Source of the DNA: Brevibacillus brevis
Lineage (GTDB): Bacteria > Bacillota > Bacilli > Brevibacillales > Brevibacillaceae
Direction: 5' to 3'
NCBI RefSeq assembly: GCF_001039275.2
Contig: NZ_CP030117.1
Location: 476,001 to 540,000 of the forward strand
Length of the DNA stretch: 64,000 bases
A program made the position numbers and the translations under genes. Positions within the stretch are counted from its first letter, which is position 1. Each line of letters starts with the position of its first letter. Under the pieces are notes generated by a model that searched no databases, was not told where the DNA came from, and saw only the letters and a program-made list of their open reading frames with translations. This document shows positions 52,027 through 60,565 of the stretch, piece after piece.

Positions 52027-52054
52027 TATTCGCTAACAGAGGCAAAAAGGTTCA
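52027..52054 (-). promoter_or_regulatory. Putative ECF-type promoter of the sigma gene
   Basis: On the minus strand TGAACC (52054-52049) and CGAATA (52032-52027) are separated by 16 bases and lie about 32 bases before the sigma gene ATG. This fits the AAC/CGT-like layout of autoregulated ECF promoters. Confidence 0.42.
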
Positions 52055-52081
52055 GTTGTTTTTCGTCCTTCTACCTACGAT

Positions 52082-52410
52082 TTATCCACATCATAGGATA
52101 ACTTTCTGGATTGTTCACATATACTCCTGTGAATACTGGTGATAACACGAGAAAATGACCGGGAAAACCGCTTATACTCTGTGGATTATTCTGTGGAAAA
52201 TGTGGATAAAAAAGTCGAGTTATCAACAGGAGGGGGACTCGTGAGAAAGAAACTCGCGCTGATTTTCTTGTCGTTCCTGATATTGTTTCTAGCTACAAAT
52301 ATAGGAAAACCATTGGTAGCAAAGGAAAAACAACAGGTCATCATGCTGTTTGTGGAGGGGATGTCATTTCATGATCTGGAGCAACTCAAAAAGTTATCTA
52401 CTGTGGATAA
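52082..52410. promoter_or_regulatory. DnaA-box cluster
   Basis: Six DnaA-box or near-box 9-mers: TTATCCACA at 52082-52090 (perfect, plus strand); TGTGGATTA at 52180-52188; TGTGGAAAA at 52192-52200; TGTGGATAA at 52201-52209 (perfect, minus strand); TTATCAACA at 52220-52228; and TGTGGATAA at 52402-52410 (perfect, inside the next gene). Four lie within 49 bases just ahead of the gene start at 52241. The site is between tsaD and an ABC-F gene, matching the gcp-ydiF position of a DnaA-binding cluster known in B. subtilis. Confidence 0.78.
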
Positions 52411-54478
52411 ATGGTTGGATGATGCAGGAGCTGGAGCTCTGTCCATAAGAACACCCGGATCGCGTACTGCCGCAAACGGCTACCTGCTCATGGGGAGTGG
52501 TGGTCAAGCGCTTTACTCTGAAAGGAGCGGGACAGGCTATCATCCGTATGAAGTACTCTCGTCCAGGGAAACAGCGGGTGAACGGGCGCAAGAGCTAGGT
52601 GGTGATCAGGCGCAGGAGGTGGCGCACTCCTCGATCATTTTTCCGGGTATTTTCCGGCTCTTGGCAGATAATCGGGAGAAACCGTATTCTGCGCAAATCG
52701 GGCTTCTTGGAACCGTGCTTGCTGCAAAAAACATTCAGGTCGCTTTATACGGAAACGGTGACTATGAGGATATCCGCCAGAGACATGCCGTTCTGTTTGC
52801 GATGGATCAGCAAGGAAGAGTTCCGACAGGGGACATTTCTATAAATAGCATGGAGCTCCTTCGCGGTTATCCGTACGGAATCAAGACAAACTACGCTTAC
52901 CTGCTTGAGAAAATCCACAGCGAGCGTCAAGCGGGCTTGATCATTGCTCAACTCTCAGATTTGTCCCGGTTATATCAGTTGAGTGCGGAAATGGACCCAG
53001 GTCAGTTTACCCGGCAGTATCACCGTGTTTTGCGTGATTTGTCCCTTTTCCTTGACCAACTCCTTGTGGAACGTAAACCATATCAACGCATTGTATTGGC
53101 ATCACCAGCAGTCAATCATGTGGCGGCAAAAGAAAAGGCTCTCCTTACTCCGGTGCTCATTTGGGGAGAGGAAGCGAGTGGAGTTTTGACATCAGCTACC
53201 ACCAGGCAGTCGGGATTAGTCAGTGGACTGGATATGGTACCAACAATACTGTCCTGGCTGGACGTACCCGTACCCAAAGGGTTGGCTGGTCATGTCATAC
53301 GTGTCGAAAAAGGCAATGGTCTTACTGCCCTTCAGAATCAGGTAGGCGAGATTCATCATACGTATGCGACACGGCCAGCAGTGCTCTATACCTTCGTCAT
53401 GCTGCAGATTGTCATTGTAGGGTGTGCGGTTGTTCTTTGGTGGTTTGGGCGGAAGAGAGAAGGGTCAGGATTTTTGCGGCTGCGTAGAGGAATACGACTT
53501 GCGCTGCTGGCTTTATTATGGTTTCCCGCATTACTTTTGGCGGAGAGCCTGCTCGACTGGCAAGTTTCTGGCGCGGTTGTCTTAGGGGGACTCATCATGA
53601 CTGCCCTGATCGCGGCTTTTTGGCAGGAAGCCCATGCTCTCCAGCGAATCGTGATGACAGTCAGCGGAGTGACGACAGCCATTCTGCTGGTGGACGGATG
53701 GACTGGCGCTCATTTGATGCGGCAATCGTACCTCGGGTATGATCCGGTAATCGGAGCGAGGTTTTACGGGCTAGGAAATGAATACGAAGGGGTCCTGATC
53801 GGCAGCACGATCATGCTGGTGGCTTCGCTGTACGAGAGAATGCGTGGGGGACAAAAGGAGCTAGGTCGGGAAAATAAATGGTTACTTGCAGTCTCTGTAG
53901 CAATGTACAGTATCGTGCTTTATTACATGGTGGCACCTAGCCTGGGAACGGACGCAGGCGGTTTTCTTGCGGGACTGATCGGATTTACCGTGGCATTGTC
54001 ACGCCTTGAGGGCTGGCGAATCGGCAAAAAAGGCCTCCTGCTGTTGGCAGGCGGCCTGGTTATGGGTGTATGCAGTTTGATGGCGATCAGTCTCATGTCA
54101 GATCAGCCCTTGACCCATGTCGGACGGCTTTCTCAGCAGATTGTACAAGGGGAATGGTCCGAGGTAGGGCAGATGATTGAACGCAAGCTGGCGATGAATC
54201 TCCGCTTGATTCGCGTTTCCATTTGGAGCAAAGCATTTGTCGTCTCCCTGATTGCACTAGGCGTTCTCGCTTTGAAAAACGACCGCTTTTTGCACCATCT
54301 GGCGAAGGACACACCATACTTGGTCAAAGGCTTTGCGGGTGTCATTGTCGGTGCACTGGCTGGGCTGATACTCAATGACTCGGGCATCGTCACAGCAGCT
54401 ACCTGCATTACCTTTCTAGTGGTTCCTGCTCTCTATGCTGCCTTAGAGGAGCCTGTGCAGGAGCGCTGTTCGACGTGA
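52241..54478 (+). CDS. Large membrane protein with alkaline-phosphatase-like extracellular domain
   Basis: A 745-residue protein. After a signal/anchor helix (LALIFLSFLILFLATNIG) comes an extracellular domain of about 370 residues with the look of an alkaline phosphatase/phosphoglyceromutase-type core (VIMLFVEGMSFHDLEQL, SRTAANGYLLMGSGG, MVPTILSWLDVPVPKGLAGH), then about ten membrane helices. The C-terminal half includes YLGYDPVIGARFYGLGNEYEGVLIG and GTDAGGFLAGLIGF. The usual metal-binding Asp/Ser set is not obvious, so activity is uncertain. The start is GTG after AGGAGGGGG; upstream in-frame sequence covers the DnaA boxes. Function unknown. Confidence 0.75.
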   Translation: MRKKLALIFLSFLILFLATNIGKPLVAKEKQQVIMLFVEGMSFHDLEQLKKLSTVDKWLDDAGAGALSIRTPGSRTAANGYLLMGSGGQALYSERSGTGYHPYEVLSSRETAGERAQELGGDQAQEVAHSSIIFPGIFRLLADNREKPYSAQIGLLGTVLAAKNIQVALYGNGDYEDIRQRHAVLFAMDQQGRVPTGDISINSMELLRGYPYGIKTNYAYLLEKIHSERQAGLIIAQLSDLSRLYQLSAEMDPGQFTRQYHRVLRDLSLFLDQLLVERKPYQRIVLASPAVNHVAAKEKALLTPVLIWGEEASGVLTSATTRQSGLVSGLDMVPTILSWLDVPVPKGLAGHVIRVEKGNGLTALQNQVGEIHHTYATRPAVLYTFVMLQIVIVGCAVVLWWFGRKREGSGFLRLRRGIRLALLALLWFPALLLAESLLDWQVSGAVVLGGLIMTALIAAFWQEAHALQRIVMTVSGVTTAILLVDGWTGAHLMRQSYLGYDPVIGARFYGLGNEYEGVLIGSTIMLVASLYERMRGGQKELGRENKWLLAVSVAMYSIVLYYMVAPSLGTDAGGFLAGLIGFTVALSRLEGWRIGKKGLLLLAGGLVMGVCSLMAISLMSDQPLTHVGRLSQQIVQGEWSEVGQMIERKLAMNLRLIRVSIWSKAFVVSLIALGVLALKNDRFLHHLAKDTPYLVKGFAGVIVGALAGLILNDSGIVTAATCITFLVVPALYAALEEPVQERCST

Positions 54479-54486
54479 GGATGGGA

Positions 54487-56421
54487 TTACTCTTCTGATA
54501 GCGCGCTCCACTCGTCATACAACTGCTCCAGTTCTTCTTTGGCAGCATGGATTTGATCGTTGCGTTCTTTTGCCTGCACATGATCACTATAAATTTCCGG
54601 GAGACAGAGCTCTTCTTCCCATTTGACAATGTCAGCCTCTCGTTTTTGAATTGTGACCTCAATCTCTTCCAAACGGCGCTGACGTTGACGTTCGCGACGT
54701 TTCGCTTCCTTATCTAGCTCATAAGAGGATTTCTCAGGCTGTGCCGCTACGGTACCGCCTTGTTTTTTTACGGGCTGCGCTGCTTGTTCGGCTGCGAGCT
54801 CCTCCAGTTCCTGCTTTTTCTCCACGAAGTAATCGTAGTTACCCAAATAGCTGGTCACGCCATCACCTGTCAGTTCTAGGACGCGGGTGGCAATCTTGTT
54901 TAAGAAGTAACGGTCATGGGAGACGAACAGGATCGTACCTGGATAATCATAGAGGGCATTCTCGAGCACTTCCTTACTGAAAATATCCAAGTGGTTCGTC
55001 GGCTCGTCGAAGATCAGGAAGTTTGCTTGCTTCAGCATGAGCTTTGCCAGAGAGACGCGTGCACGTTCTCCTCCAGACAGGTCGCTGATCTTCTTTTGTA
55101 CATCATCACCGCTAAACAAGAAGTTGCCGAGCAAGGTGCGGACGTCCTTTTCCAGCATGTTCGGGTATTCATCCCAAATTTCGCCGAGTACTGTATTCCG
55201 TTCGTTCAGGTTACGATGCTCCTGGTCGTAGTACCCGATCGTTACATTGCTCCCGAAATGAATATCGCCGCGCAGCTTAGGCAACTGTTCTACAATCGTT
55301 TTTAACAGTGTCGATTTCCCGATACCATTGGGACCGACCAAGGCCACACGCTCCTCGCGCTCGATTTCAAACGTAAGACCCTGAGAAAGAACAGCATCCG
55401 GGTAGCCAATCGCGACGTTGTTTGCTTTCATCACAATGGTGCCGCTCATTTTTGCCACATCAAAGGAGAAGTGGACGGATTTGTTGTTCATAATCGGCTT
55501 GTCCATGCGGTCCATCTTTTCCAACGTCTTGCGCCGGCTCTGCGCTCGTTTGGTCGTCGTAGCCCGAGCGATGTTTCGCGCGATGAAATCCTCCAGCTTG
55601 GCGATCTCTTCCTGCTGCTTTTCGAATCGCTTCAAATCCTGTTCGAGCCGAGCCGCCTTTTCATCGAGAAAGCGGCTGTAGTTACCGACATAGCGGGTAG
55701 CGCGTGTCCGCTCGATTTCATAGACAACGGTCACGAGCTTGTCCAGGAAGTAACGGTCATGGGAAACGACGAGAATGGCGCCCTGGTAGTTTTGCAAATA
55801 CGTCTCCAGCCAAGTCAGCGTCTCGATGTCTAGATAGTTCGTCGGCTCATCGAGAAGAAGAATGGTAGGAGATTGGAGCAGCAGCTTGGCTAGTGCCAGA
55901 CGAGTCTTTTGTCCGCCGCTCAATGTGCGGATCGGTGTCGTGTAATCGAAGTCCGCGAAGCGCAGACCGTGCAAAACCCCACGAATCGCACCCTCGTAGC
56001 TGTAGCCGCCTTTTTCCTTAAAGGCCTCCGAACGGTGAGAGTAATTTTCCAACAGTTGCTGGTAACGCTTCTCATCAGCGAGAATAGCCGGATCGCCCAT
56101 TTTAGCCTCGAGCTCACGAAGCTCCAGCTCTTCTTTTTGCAGATGGGAAAAAACGCTCAACAGCTCATCCCAAATCGATCGTTCCGATTCAAGGCCGCTG
56201 TTTTGTGCCAAATACCCGAGAGTAACATCCTTTGGAATACGGATAATTCCTTTGTCGTAGCTTAGCTCGCCGGCGAGGATCTTCATCAGAGTCGATTTTC
56301 CTGCACCGTTTACGCCAACCAGACCAACCCGTTCCCCGGTTTGAATTTGCAGGGAGATGTCTTGTAGAATGGTTTCGATACCATACGTTTTCTCTATATG
56401 TTCAGCTTGTAGCAAAATCAT
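54487..56421 (-). CDS. ABC-F family ATPase (YdiF type)
   Basis: A 644-residue soluble protein with two ABC domains (Walker A GVNGAGKSTLMK and GPNGIGKSTLLK; signatures LSGGQKTRLALAKLL and LSGGERARVSLAKLM; Walker B LLLDEPTNYLD and LIFDEPTNHLD), an inter-domain linker helix pair, and a C-terminal coiled coil (RRERQRQRRLEEIEVTIQKREADIVKWEEEL in part). ABC-F proteins act on the ribosome rather than in transport. ATG at 56421 is six bases after AGAGGTG. The same gene (ydiF) follows gcp in B. subtilis. Confidence 0.93.
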   Translation of the reverse strand: MILLQAEHIEKTYGIETILQDISLQIQTGERVGLVGVNGAGKSTLMKILAGELSYDKGIIRIPKDVTLGYLAQNSGLESERSIWDELLSVFSHLQKEELELRELEAKMGDPAILADEKRYQQLLENYSHRSEAFKEKGGYSYEGAIRGVLHGLRFADFDYTTPIRTLSGGQKTRLALAKLLLQSPTILLLDEPTNYLDIETLTWLETYLQNYQGAILVVSHDRYFLDKLVTVVYEIERTRATRYVGNYSRFLDEKAARLEQDLKRFEKQQEEIAKLEDFIARNIARATTTKRAQSRRKTLEKMDRMDKPIMNNKSVHFSFDVAKMSGTIVMKANNVAIGYPDAVLSQGLTFEIEREERVALVGPNGIGKSTLLKTIVEQLPKLRGDIHFGSNVTIGYYDQEHRNLNERNTVLGEIWDEYPNMLEKDVRTLLGNFLFSGDDVQKKISDLSGGERARVSLAKLMLKQANFLIFDEPTNHLDIFSKEVLENALYDYPGTILFVSHDRYFLNKIATRVLELTGDGVTSYLGNYDYFVEKKQELEELAAEQAAQPVKKQGGTVAAQPEKSSYELDKEAKRRERQRQRRLEEIEVTIQKREADIVKWEEELCLPEIYSDHVQAKERNDQIHAAKEELEQLYDEWSALSEE

Positions 56422-56528
56422 CGGATTCACCTCTTTATATACTAATGCCAGTGTAGCCTAGAGAGAGCGCATGGGACAAGCCTCGCGGGAATGTCCCAAG
56501 CACGTTACGAAAGAGGGAAGAGGTTGTC

Positions 56529-57107
56529 ATGGACCAAAAAACGAATAAAAAACAGCTGCGAAGCCATATTTTGGAGAGACGCAAGTCCATGTCTGCAAAG
56601 GAACGGGAGCAGCTTTCCAGGGAAGTATGCGATCACCTGCTGTCTCATGAAAGGCTGGCTGATGCCAAAGCAATCATGGCTTTCCATCCTTTTGGCGATG
56701 AACTGGATATTCTGCCCTTTCTACATGAGGCAAAAAAGCGAGGCCAAGACATATGGTTACCGTTCACCAATGTTGCCGAGAGACGTCTCATTCCGTATCG
56801 GTATACAGGATCACACATGCTAAAGCAAGGCGTCTACGGGATTTGGGAGCCGGACCCTGCCCTGGCAGAGGAAGCGGACGTATCACATTTGGATGCGATC
56901 GTTGTTCCTGGTGTTGCTTTTGACAGCAAGGGCGGACGAATGGGGTATGGCGGTGGTTATTATGATCGCTTTCTGGCAACGCTGAAAAAGCTCCCGTTCT
57001 TGGTTGGAGTCGGCTTCTCTATTCAGATTGTGGAGCATGTGCCGCTAGAGCCTCATGATGTTTTGCTAGATGCAGTTGTCACCGAAAAAGGTCTTCTGCA
57101 TTTTTGA
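56529..57107 (+). CDS. 5-formyltetrahydrofolate cyclo-ligase
   Basis: A 192-residue enzyme that converts 5-formyl-THF to 5,10-methenyl-THF with ATP. The family signature VVPGVAFDSKGGRMGYGGGYYDRFL (in part) and the N-terminal KKQLRSHILERRKSM are clear. ATG after AAGAGG. It is divergent from the ABC-F gene and followed by 130 bases before the next start. Confidence 0.93.
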   Translation: MDQKTNKKQLRSHILERRKSMSAKEREQLSREVCDHLLSHERLADAKAIMAFHPFGDELDILPFLHEAKKRGQDIWLPFTNVAERRLIPYRYTGSHMLKQGVYGIWEPDPALAEEADVSHLDAIVVPGVAFDSKGGRMGYGGGYYDRFLATLKKLPFLVGVGFSIQIVEHVPLEPHDVLLDAVVTEKGLLHF

Positions 57108-57238
57108 ATGTTTTGTGTCAGCAGCTTTTTCATGCCTTCTCCAGCCGCGAATGGTGCTATCCGCCAAGGAAAAACGACGAGACGTTTTTGACAGAAAAGT
57201 GTACAATACTATCGAATGAGAAACCGGAGGAATGTATC

Positions 57239-57754
57239 GTGAGCAAATGGAAGGTAGGCGTTATTTCTGCAAGTGATTCGATTGCCAGAGGAGATCGTGT
57301 GGACGATCGTATGCCAATCGTTCGTCATCTGACAAGGGAATGGCTTCAAGTAGATGTCGCTGTATACCGTGCCGTTAGTGATGATATGGAAGATTTGCAA
57401 GAACATATGATTGAGCTCGTAGACCGTGAAAAATGCGATCTGTTGATTGTTACCGGGGGTACGGGACTTAGCCCGCGTGACGTTACGCCAGAAGTGACAG
57501 CATGGGTCATTGATAGACCAGTCCCAGGCTTGGCCGAAGAAATGCGCCGTGCTGGTTTGCAGCAATCCCGTCGAGCGATGCTGACCCGTGCAGTTGCGGG
57601 AACGAGGGGGAATTCGTTGATTATCAACCTCCCTGGTAATCCGAAAGGCGTAGAAATCTGTTTCAATGCGATTGGCGATATGCTGTCCGACGCTTTGCAC
57701 ATTTTGCAAGGAACGGGAGAAGCAAACGAAGATTGGGGAGGATTGCATTGGTAG
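57239..57754 (+). CDS. Molybdenum cofactor biosynthesis protein, MoaB/MogA type
   Basis: A 171-residue molybdopterin-binding-fold protein with GVISASDSIARGDRVDD, LLIVTGGTGLSPRDVTPE, MLTRAVAGTRGNSLIINLPGNPKGVE (in part). In this family it adenylylates molybdopterin before metal insertion. The start is GTG after CCGGAGGAATGTATC. It overlaps the next gene by seven bases. Confidence 0.9.
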   Translation: MSKWKVGVISASDSIARGDRVDDRMPIVRHLTREWLQVDVAVYRAVSDDMEDLQEHMIELVDREKCDLLIVTGGTGLSPRDVTPEVTAWVIDRPVPGLAEEMRRAGLQQSRRAMLTRAVAGTRGNSLIINLPGNPKGVEICFNAIGDMLSDALHILQGTGEANEDWGGLHW

Positions 57755-58749
57755 AAAAACCTCAGATGCGGGAAGTGCCAGTGCGTGAAGCGATCGGAAT
57801 GATGCTTCCTCACGATATGACGCAAATTTTGCCTGGAGAATTTAAAGGACGCTTGTTCAAAAAAGGGCATGTTGTCACAGAGGCGGATATTGAGCCGTTG
57901 TTGTCCATTGGCAAAGAGCATATTTACGTGCTGGAGATGCCAGAAGGCTACATCCATGAAGAAGAAGCGGGCATTCGTATCGCGAAGGCCGTTTCCGGAC
58001 AAGGCTTGACCTTGACGCCTCCTTATGAGGGCAAGGTGTCGATGAAAGCCGCGAGAACAGGGTTAGCCAAAATCAACGAGGAAGCTGTCCATGCGTTGAA
58101 CAAGCTCGAAGGAATTGCGTTCTCCACGATTTACGGCGATCAGGTCGTCCATCCGGGCCATACATTGGCGGCTACACGAATCATCCCGTTAATTATGGAA
58201 GAGTCTCGAATCATCGAGCTGGAGCAACTGGCCAAACAGTTTGACGAACCGATTGTACAAGTAAAAACGTTTCAGGATAAAAGAGTGGGGCTTGTTACAA
58301 CAGGGGGAGAAGTTTTCTCTGGCAGGATTGCAGACAAGTTCGGTCCTGTCATTCGAAACAAGGTGGAAGCTCTCGGTTCTACGGTCGTAGACCAGCGTTT
58401 TGCGCCAGATGACAAGGAAGCGATCGAACAGCAGATTCACTCGTTCCTCGATGAAGGGGTCGATCTGATCTTGGTCACGGGCGGGATGTCTGTCGATCCG
58501 GACGACCGCACGCCAGGAGCGATTGCAGGAGTAGGAGCGGAAGTAGTGCGCTACGGTACGCCGATGCTACCGGGCTCCATGCTAATGGTTGCTTACAAAG
58601 GCGATGTACCGATTCTCGGATTGCCGGGAGCGGTCATGCATGAAACGTTTACTTCCTTTGATGTGTTTTTGCCGCGGATTTTGGCTGGGGAGCGAATTGT
58701 TGCCTCTGATATGACAAGACTCGGATATGGTGGTTTACGAAAGTGCTAG
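57748..58749 (+). CDS. Molybdopterin-binding-domain protein (MoeA-like, short)
   Basis: A 333-residue protein whose second half is a MoCF-binding domain (VGLVTTGGEVFSGRI, ILVTGGMSVDPDDRTPGAI, GLPGAVMHETFTSFDVFLPRIL in part). It is shorter than MoeA (about 400 residues) and lacks a clear MoeA N-terminal region, so it may not be the molybdenum insertase. The start is TTG seven bases after GGGGAGG and lies within the end of the MoaB/MogA-type gene, so the two are translated together. Confidence 0.8.
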   Translation: MVEKPQMREVPVREAIGMMLPHDMTQILPGEFKGRLFKKGHVVTEADIEPLLSIGKEHIYVLEMPEGYIHEEEAGIRIAKAVSGQGLTLTPPYEGKVSMKAARTGLAKINEEAVHALNKLEGIAFSTIYGDQVVHPGHTLAATRIIPLIMEESRIIELEQLAKQFDEPIVQVKTFQDKRVGLVTTGGEVFSGRIADKFGPVIRNKVEALGSTVVDQRFAPDDKEAIEQQIHSFLDEGVDLILVTGGMSVDPDDRTPGAIAGVGAEVVRYGTPMLPGSMLMVAYKGDVPILGLPGAVMHETFTSFDVFLPRILAGERIVASDMTRLGYGGLRKC

Positions 58750-58809
58750 CTGGTTAGACTGGCAAATAACAAAAGCAAACGACTTCACTAGAAAAAGGAG
58801 TGAACACGT

Positions 58810-59175
58810 ATGAGCTCAATCGGGATTCCTGGATTAATCTTAATTTTAGTTTTAGCCTTGGTGCTTTTCGGTCCGAAAAAGCTTCCAGAACTGGGGCGTG
58901 CGGTAGGTCATACTTTGAAAGAATTCAAAAATGCTACGCGTAGTCTGACAAGCGACGATGAAGACGACGATGAGGAGAAAAAGCGCAAGGAGCTCGCCTC
59001 CAAAGAAGCGTCTGTCAAAACAACACCGGTTGTCGCTGATAAGGAAGCGGCGGATCGGGAGCGAATTGAACGCGAGGTTCGTGAAAAAATGGAACGCGAG
59101 CGCTTGGAAAAAGAAATCCGCGAAAAGCTGGAGCTAGAGCGCCTGCAAATGGAAAAAGAGCAGAAGAACGCGTAA
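58810..59175 (+). CDS. tatA: Twin-arginine translocase subunit TatA with long charged tail
   Basis: A 121-residue TatA: one membrane helix ([39 protein letters not shown] in part) with the FGPKKLPE hinge and amphipathic helix. The tail from about residue 50 is twice the usual length and is a Glu/Arg/Lys helix ([22 protein letters not shown]). It forms the pore of the Tat system with TatC, whose gene follows after 21 bases. Confidence 0.93.
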   Translation: MSSIGIPGLILILVLALVLFGPKKLPELGRAVGHTLKEFKNATRSLTSDDEDDDEEKKRKELASKEASVKTTPVVADKEAADRERIEREVREKMERERLEKEIREKLELERLQMEKEQKNA

Positions 59176-59196
59176 CAGGTAAGGTTGGTGGTTACC

Positions 59197-59973
59197 ATGA
59201 AGGATCAGGAAATGACAGTGGTAGAGCACCTGACGGAACTGCGCAAGCGCATCATATGGGTGCTGGCCGTGTTTATTGTCGCATTGGTCGTCGGTTTTTT
59301 CCTCGCCGGTCCACTCGTGGATTATTTAAAGCAAGAACCGATTGCGGATGGCGTGCCCATTGTCTCATTGCATCCGTCAGACGCACTTCGTGTTTACATG
59401 CAGGTTGCCTTCCTTGTGGGCGCTGTCATCACACTGCCTGTAGCACTTTATCACGTTTGGCGTTTTGTTTCGCCAGGGATGGAAGTACAGGAAAAGCGAG
59501 GGACGCTTTACTTCATCCCAGCAGCTTGTTTTCTGTTTATCGTTGGTATCCTGTTTGGCTACTACGTCGTTTTCCCGATGGTCATGCAGTTTATGACCAG
59601 TATTACAGCATCGATGGGCGCAGACCCGAACTACGGAATCGCGCAATACTTTGGGTTCATGTTTAATATGGTCATTCCGTTCGGGATACTGTTCCAGTTG
59701 CCGATTATCGTCATGTTCCTGACGAGACTGCGTATCCTCAATCCAATGAGGCTGGCAAAGGCACGGCGCTACGCTTACTTTGCACTGGCTGTAGTCGGGA
59801 TTACCTTGACGCCTCCTGAGATTGTCAGCGATATTCTCGTGATCATCCCTTTGCTGCTTCTGTACGAGCTGAGCATTTGGCTATCCCGTATTGTTTATCG
59901 CAAGCAATTGAAAGAACAAGAAGCGTGGGAACAAGAATACGGCAGTTTGGAAACAAACGAACCCGTTCAATAA
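59197..59973 (+). CDS. tatC: Twin-arginine translocase subunit TatC
   Basis: A 258-residue protein with six membrane helices and TatC signatures: MTVVEHLTELRKRIIW, MQVAFLVGAVITLPVALYHVWRFVSPG, FGILFQLPIIVMFLTRL and LTPPEIVSDILVIIPLLLLYE. It recognises RR signal peptides. ATG at 59197 after AAGGTTGGTGG. Confidence 0.95.
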   Translation: MKDQEMTVVEHLTELRKRIIWVLAVFIVALVVGFFLAGPLVDYLKQEPIADGVPIVSLHPSDALRVYMQVAFLVGAVITLPVALYHVWRFVSPGMEVQEKRGTLYFIPAACFLFIVGILFGYYVVFPMVMQFMTSITASMGADPNYGIAQYFGFMFNMVIPFGILFQLPIIVMFLTRLRILNPMRLAKARRYAYFALAVVGITLTPPEIVSDILVIIPLLLLYELSIWLSRIVYRKQLKEQEAWEQEYGSLETNEPVQ

Positions 59974-59983
59974 CGAATATGAG

Positions 59984-60022
59984 AAAAAGTCTTCTGTCCC
60001 GAGTGGCAGAGGACTTTTTTGT
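59984..60022 (+). terminator. Terminator after tatC
   Basis: AAAAAGTC-CTG pairs with CAG-GACTTTTTT with small internal loops, followed by GTT. Closes the tat unit. Confidence 0.75.
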
Positions 60023-60078
60023 TATTCCGGCAGAAAATGGGAAATACTACGGAGGTTATGATCCGGGAGGTGCTGAAT

Positions 60079-60498
60079 ATGTGGCTGATCGTATGTTTGG
60101 CGTTGCTCTTTTCTGGGAGTACGGCTAATGCCGCCGGGCTGGGGGAGCCTATCGAACTGTTTGATACGGACAAGCAGCGCGTTGTGGCCAGCTTTGAAAA
60201 TACAACTGGTTTTCAGGAAGAGGCCCAGCAGATTTTGCAAAGTGTGAGCGGACGGGTCTTGGAGTATAATCCATCGTTGGATTCCGCCATGATCGTAAAA
60301 ATTCCGCTAGTCCCCCCAAAGCCGATAAAGCTAAAATCCGCTAATCTTGACGCGATGATTGCAGAGATGTTTGTCATCATGCCCAAAAAAGGGGAGCGTC
60401 GTCCGTGGCTGATTTTGCACACGAAGGAATATGAAACGGTCGTTGTGGAGTTTACCGAAAAAGTTGACCAACTGAGGGAGCAAGTGAAATTGCCGTAA
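60079..60498 (+). CDS. Secreted hypothetical protein
   Basis: A 139-residue protein with a signal peptide (MWLIVCLALLFSGSTANAAG, cleavage near ANA) and a compact domain (FDTDKQRVVASFENTTGFQEEAQQIL, GERRPWLILHTKEYETVVVEF). I do not recognise a family with certainty. ATG after GGGAGGTG. It is convergent with the CAP-domain gene; a shared terminator lies between. Confidence 0.8.
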   Translation: MWLIVCLALLFSGSTANAAGLGEPIELFDTDKQRVVASFENTTGFQEEAQQILQSVSGRVLEYNPSLDSAMIVKIPLVPPKPIKLKSANLDAMIAEMFVIMPKKGERRPWLILHTKEYETVVVEFTEKVDQLREQVKLP

Positions 60499-60522
60499 AG
60501 CGGCGCTTCTTCTTGCAAAAAC

Positions 60523-60562
60523 AAGCCCGGTCGTCCATAAAAAGAGACGAAACCGGGCTTTT
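60523..60562. terminator. Bidirectional terminator
   Basis: AAGCCCGGT pairs with ACCGGGCTT, with an inner CGTC/GACG helix, between convergent genes. Confidence 0.82.
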
Positions 60563-60565
60563 CGA

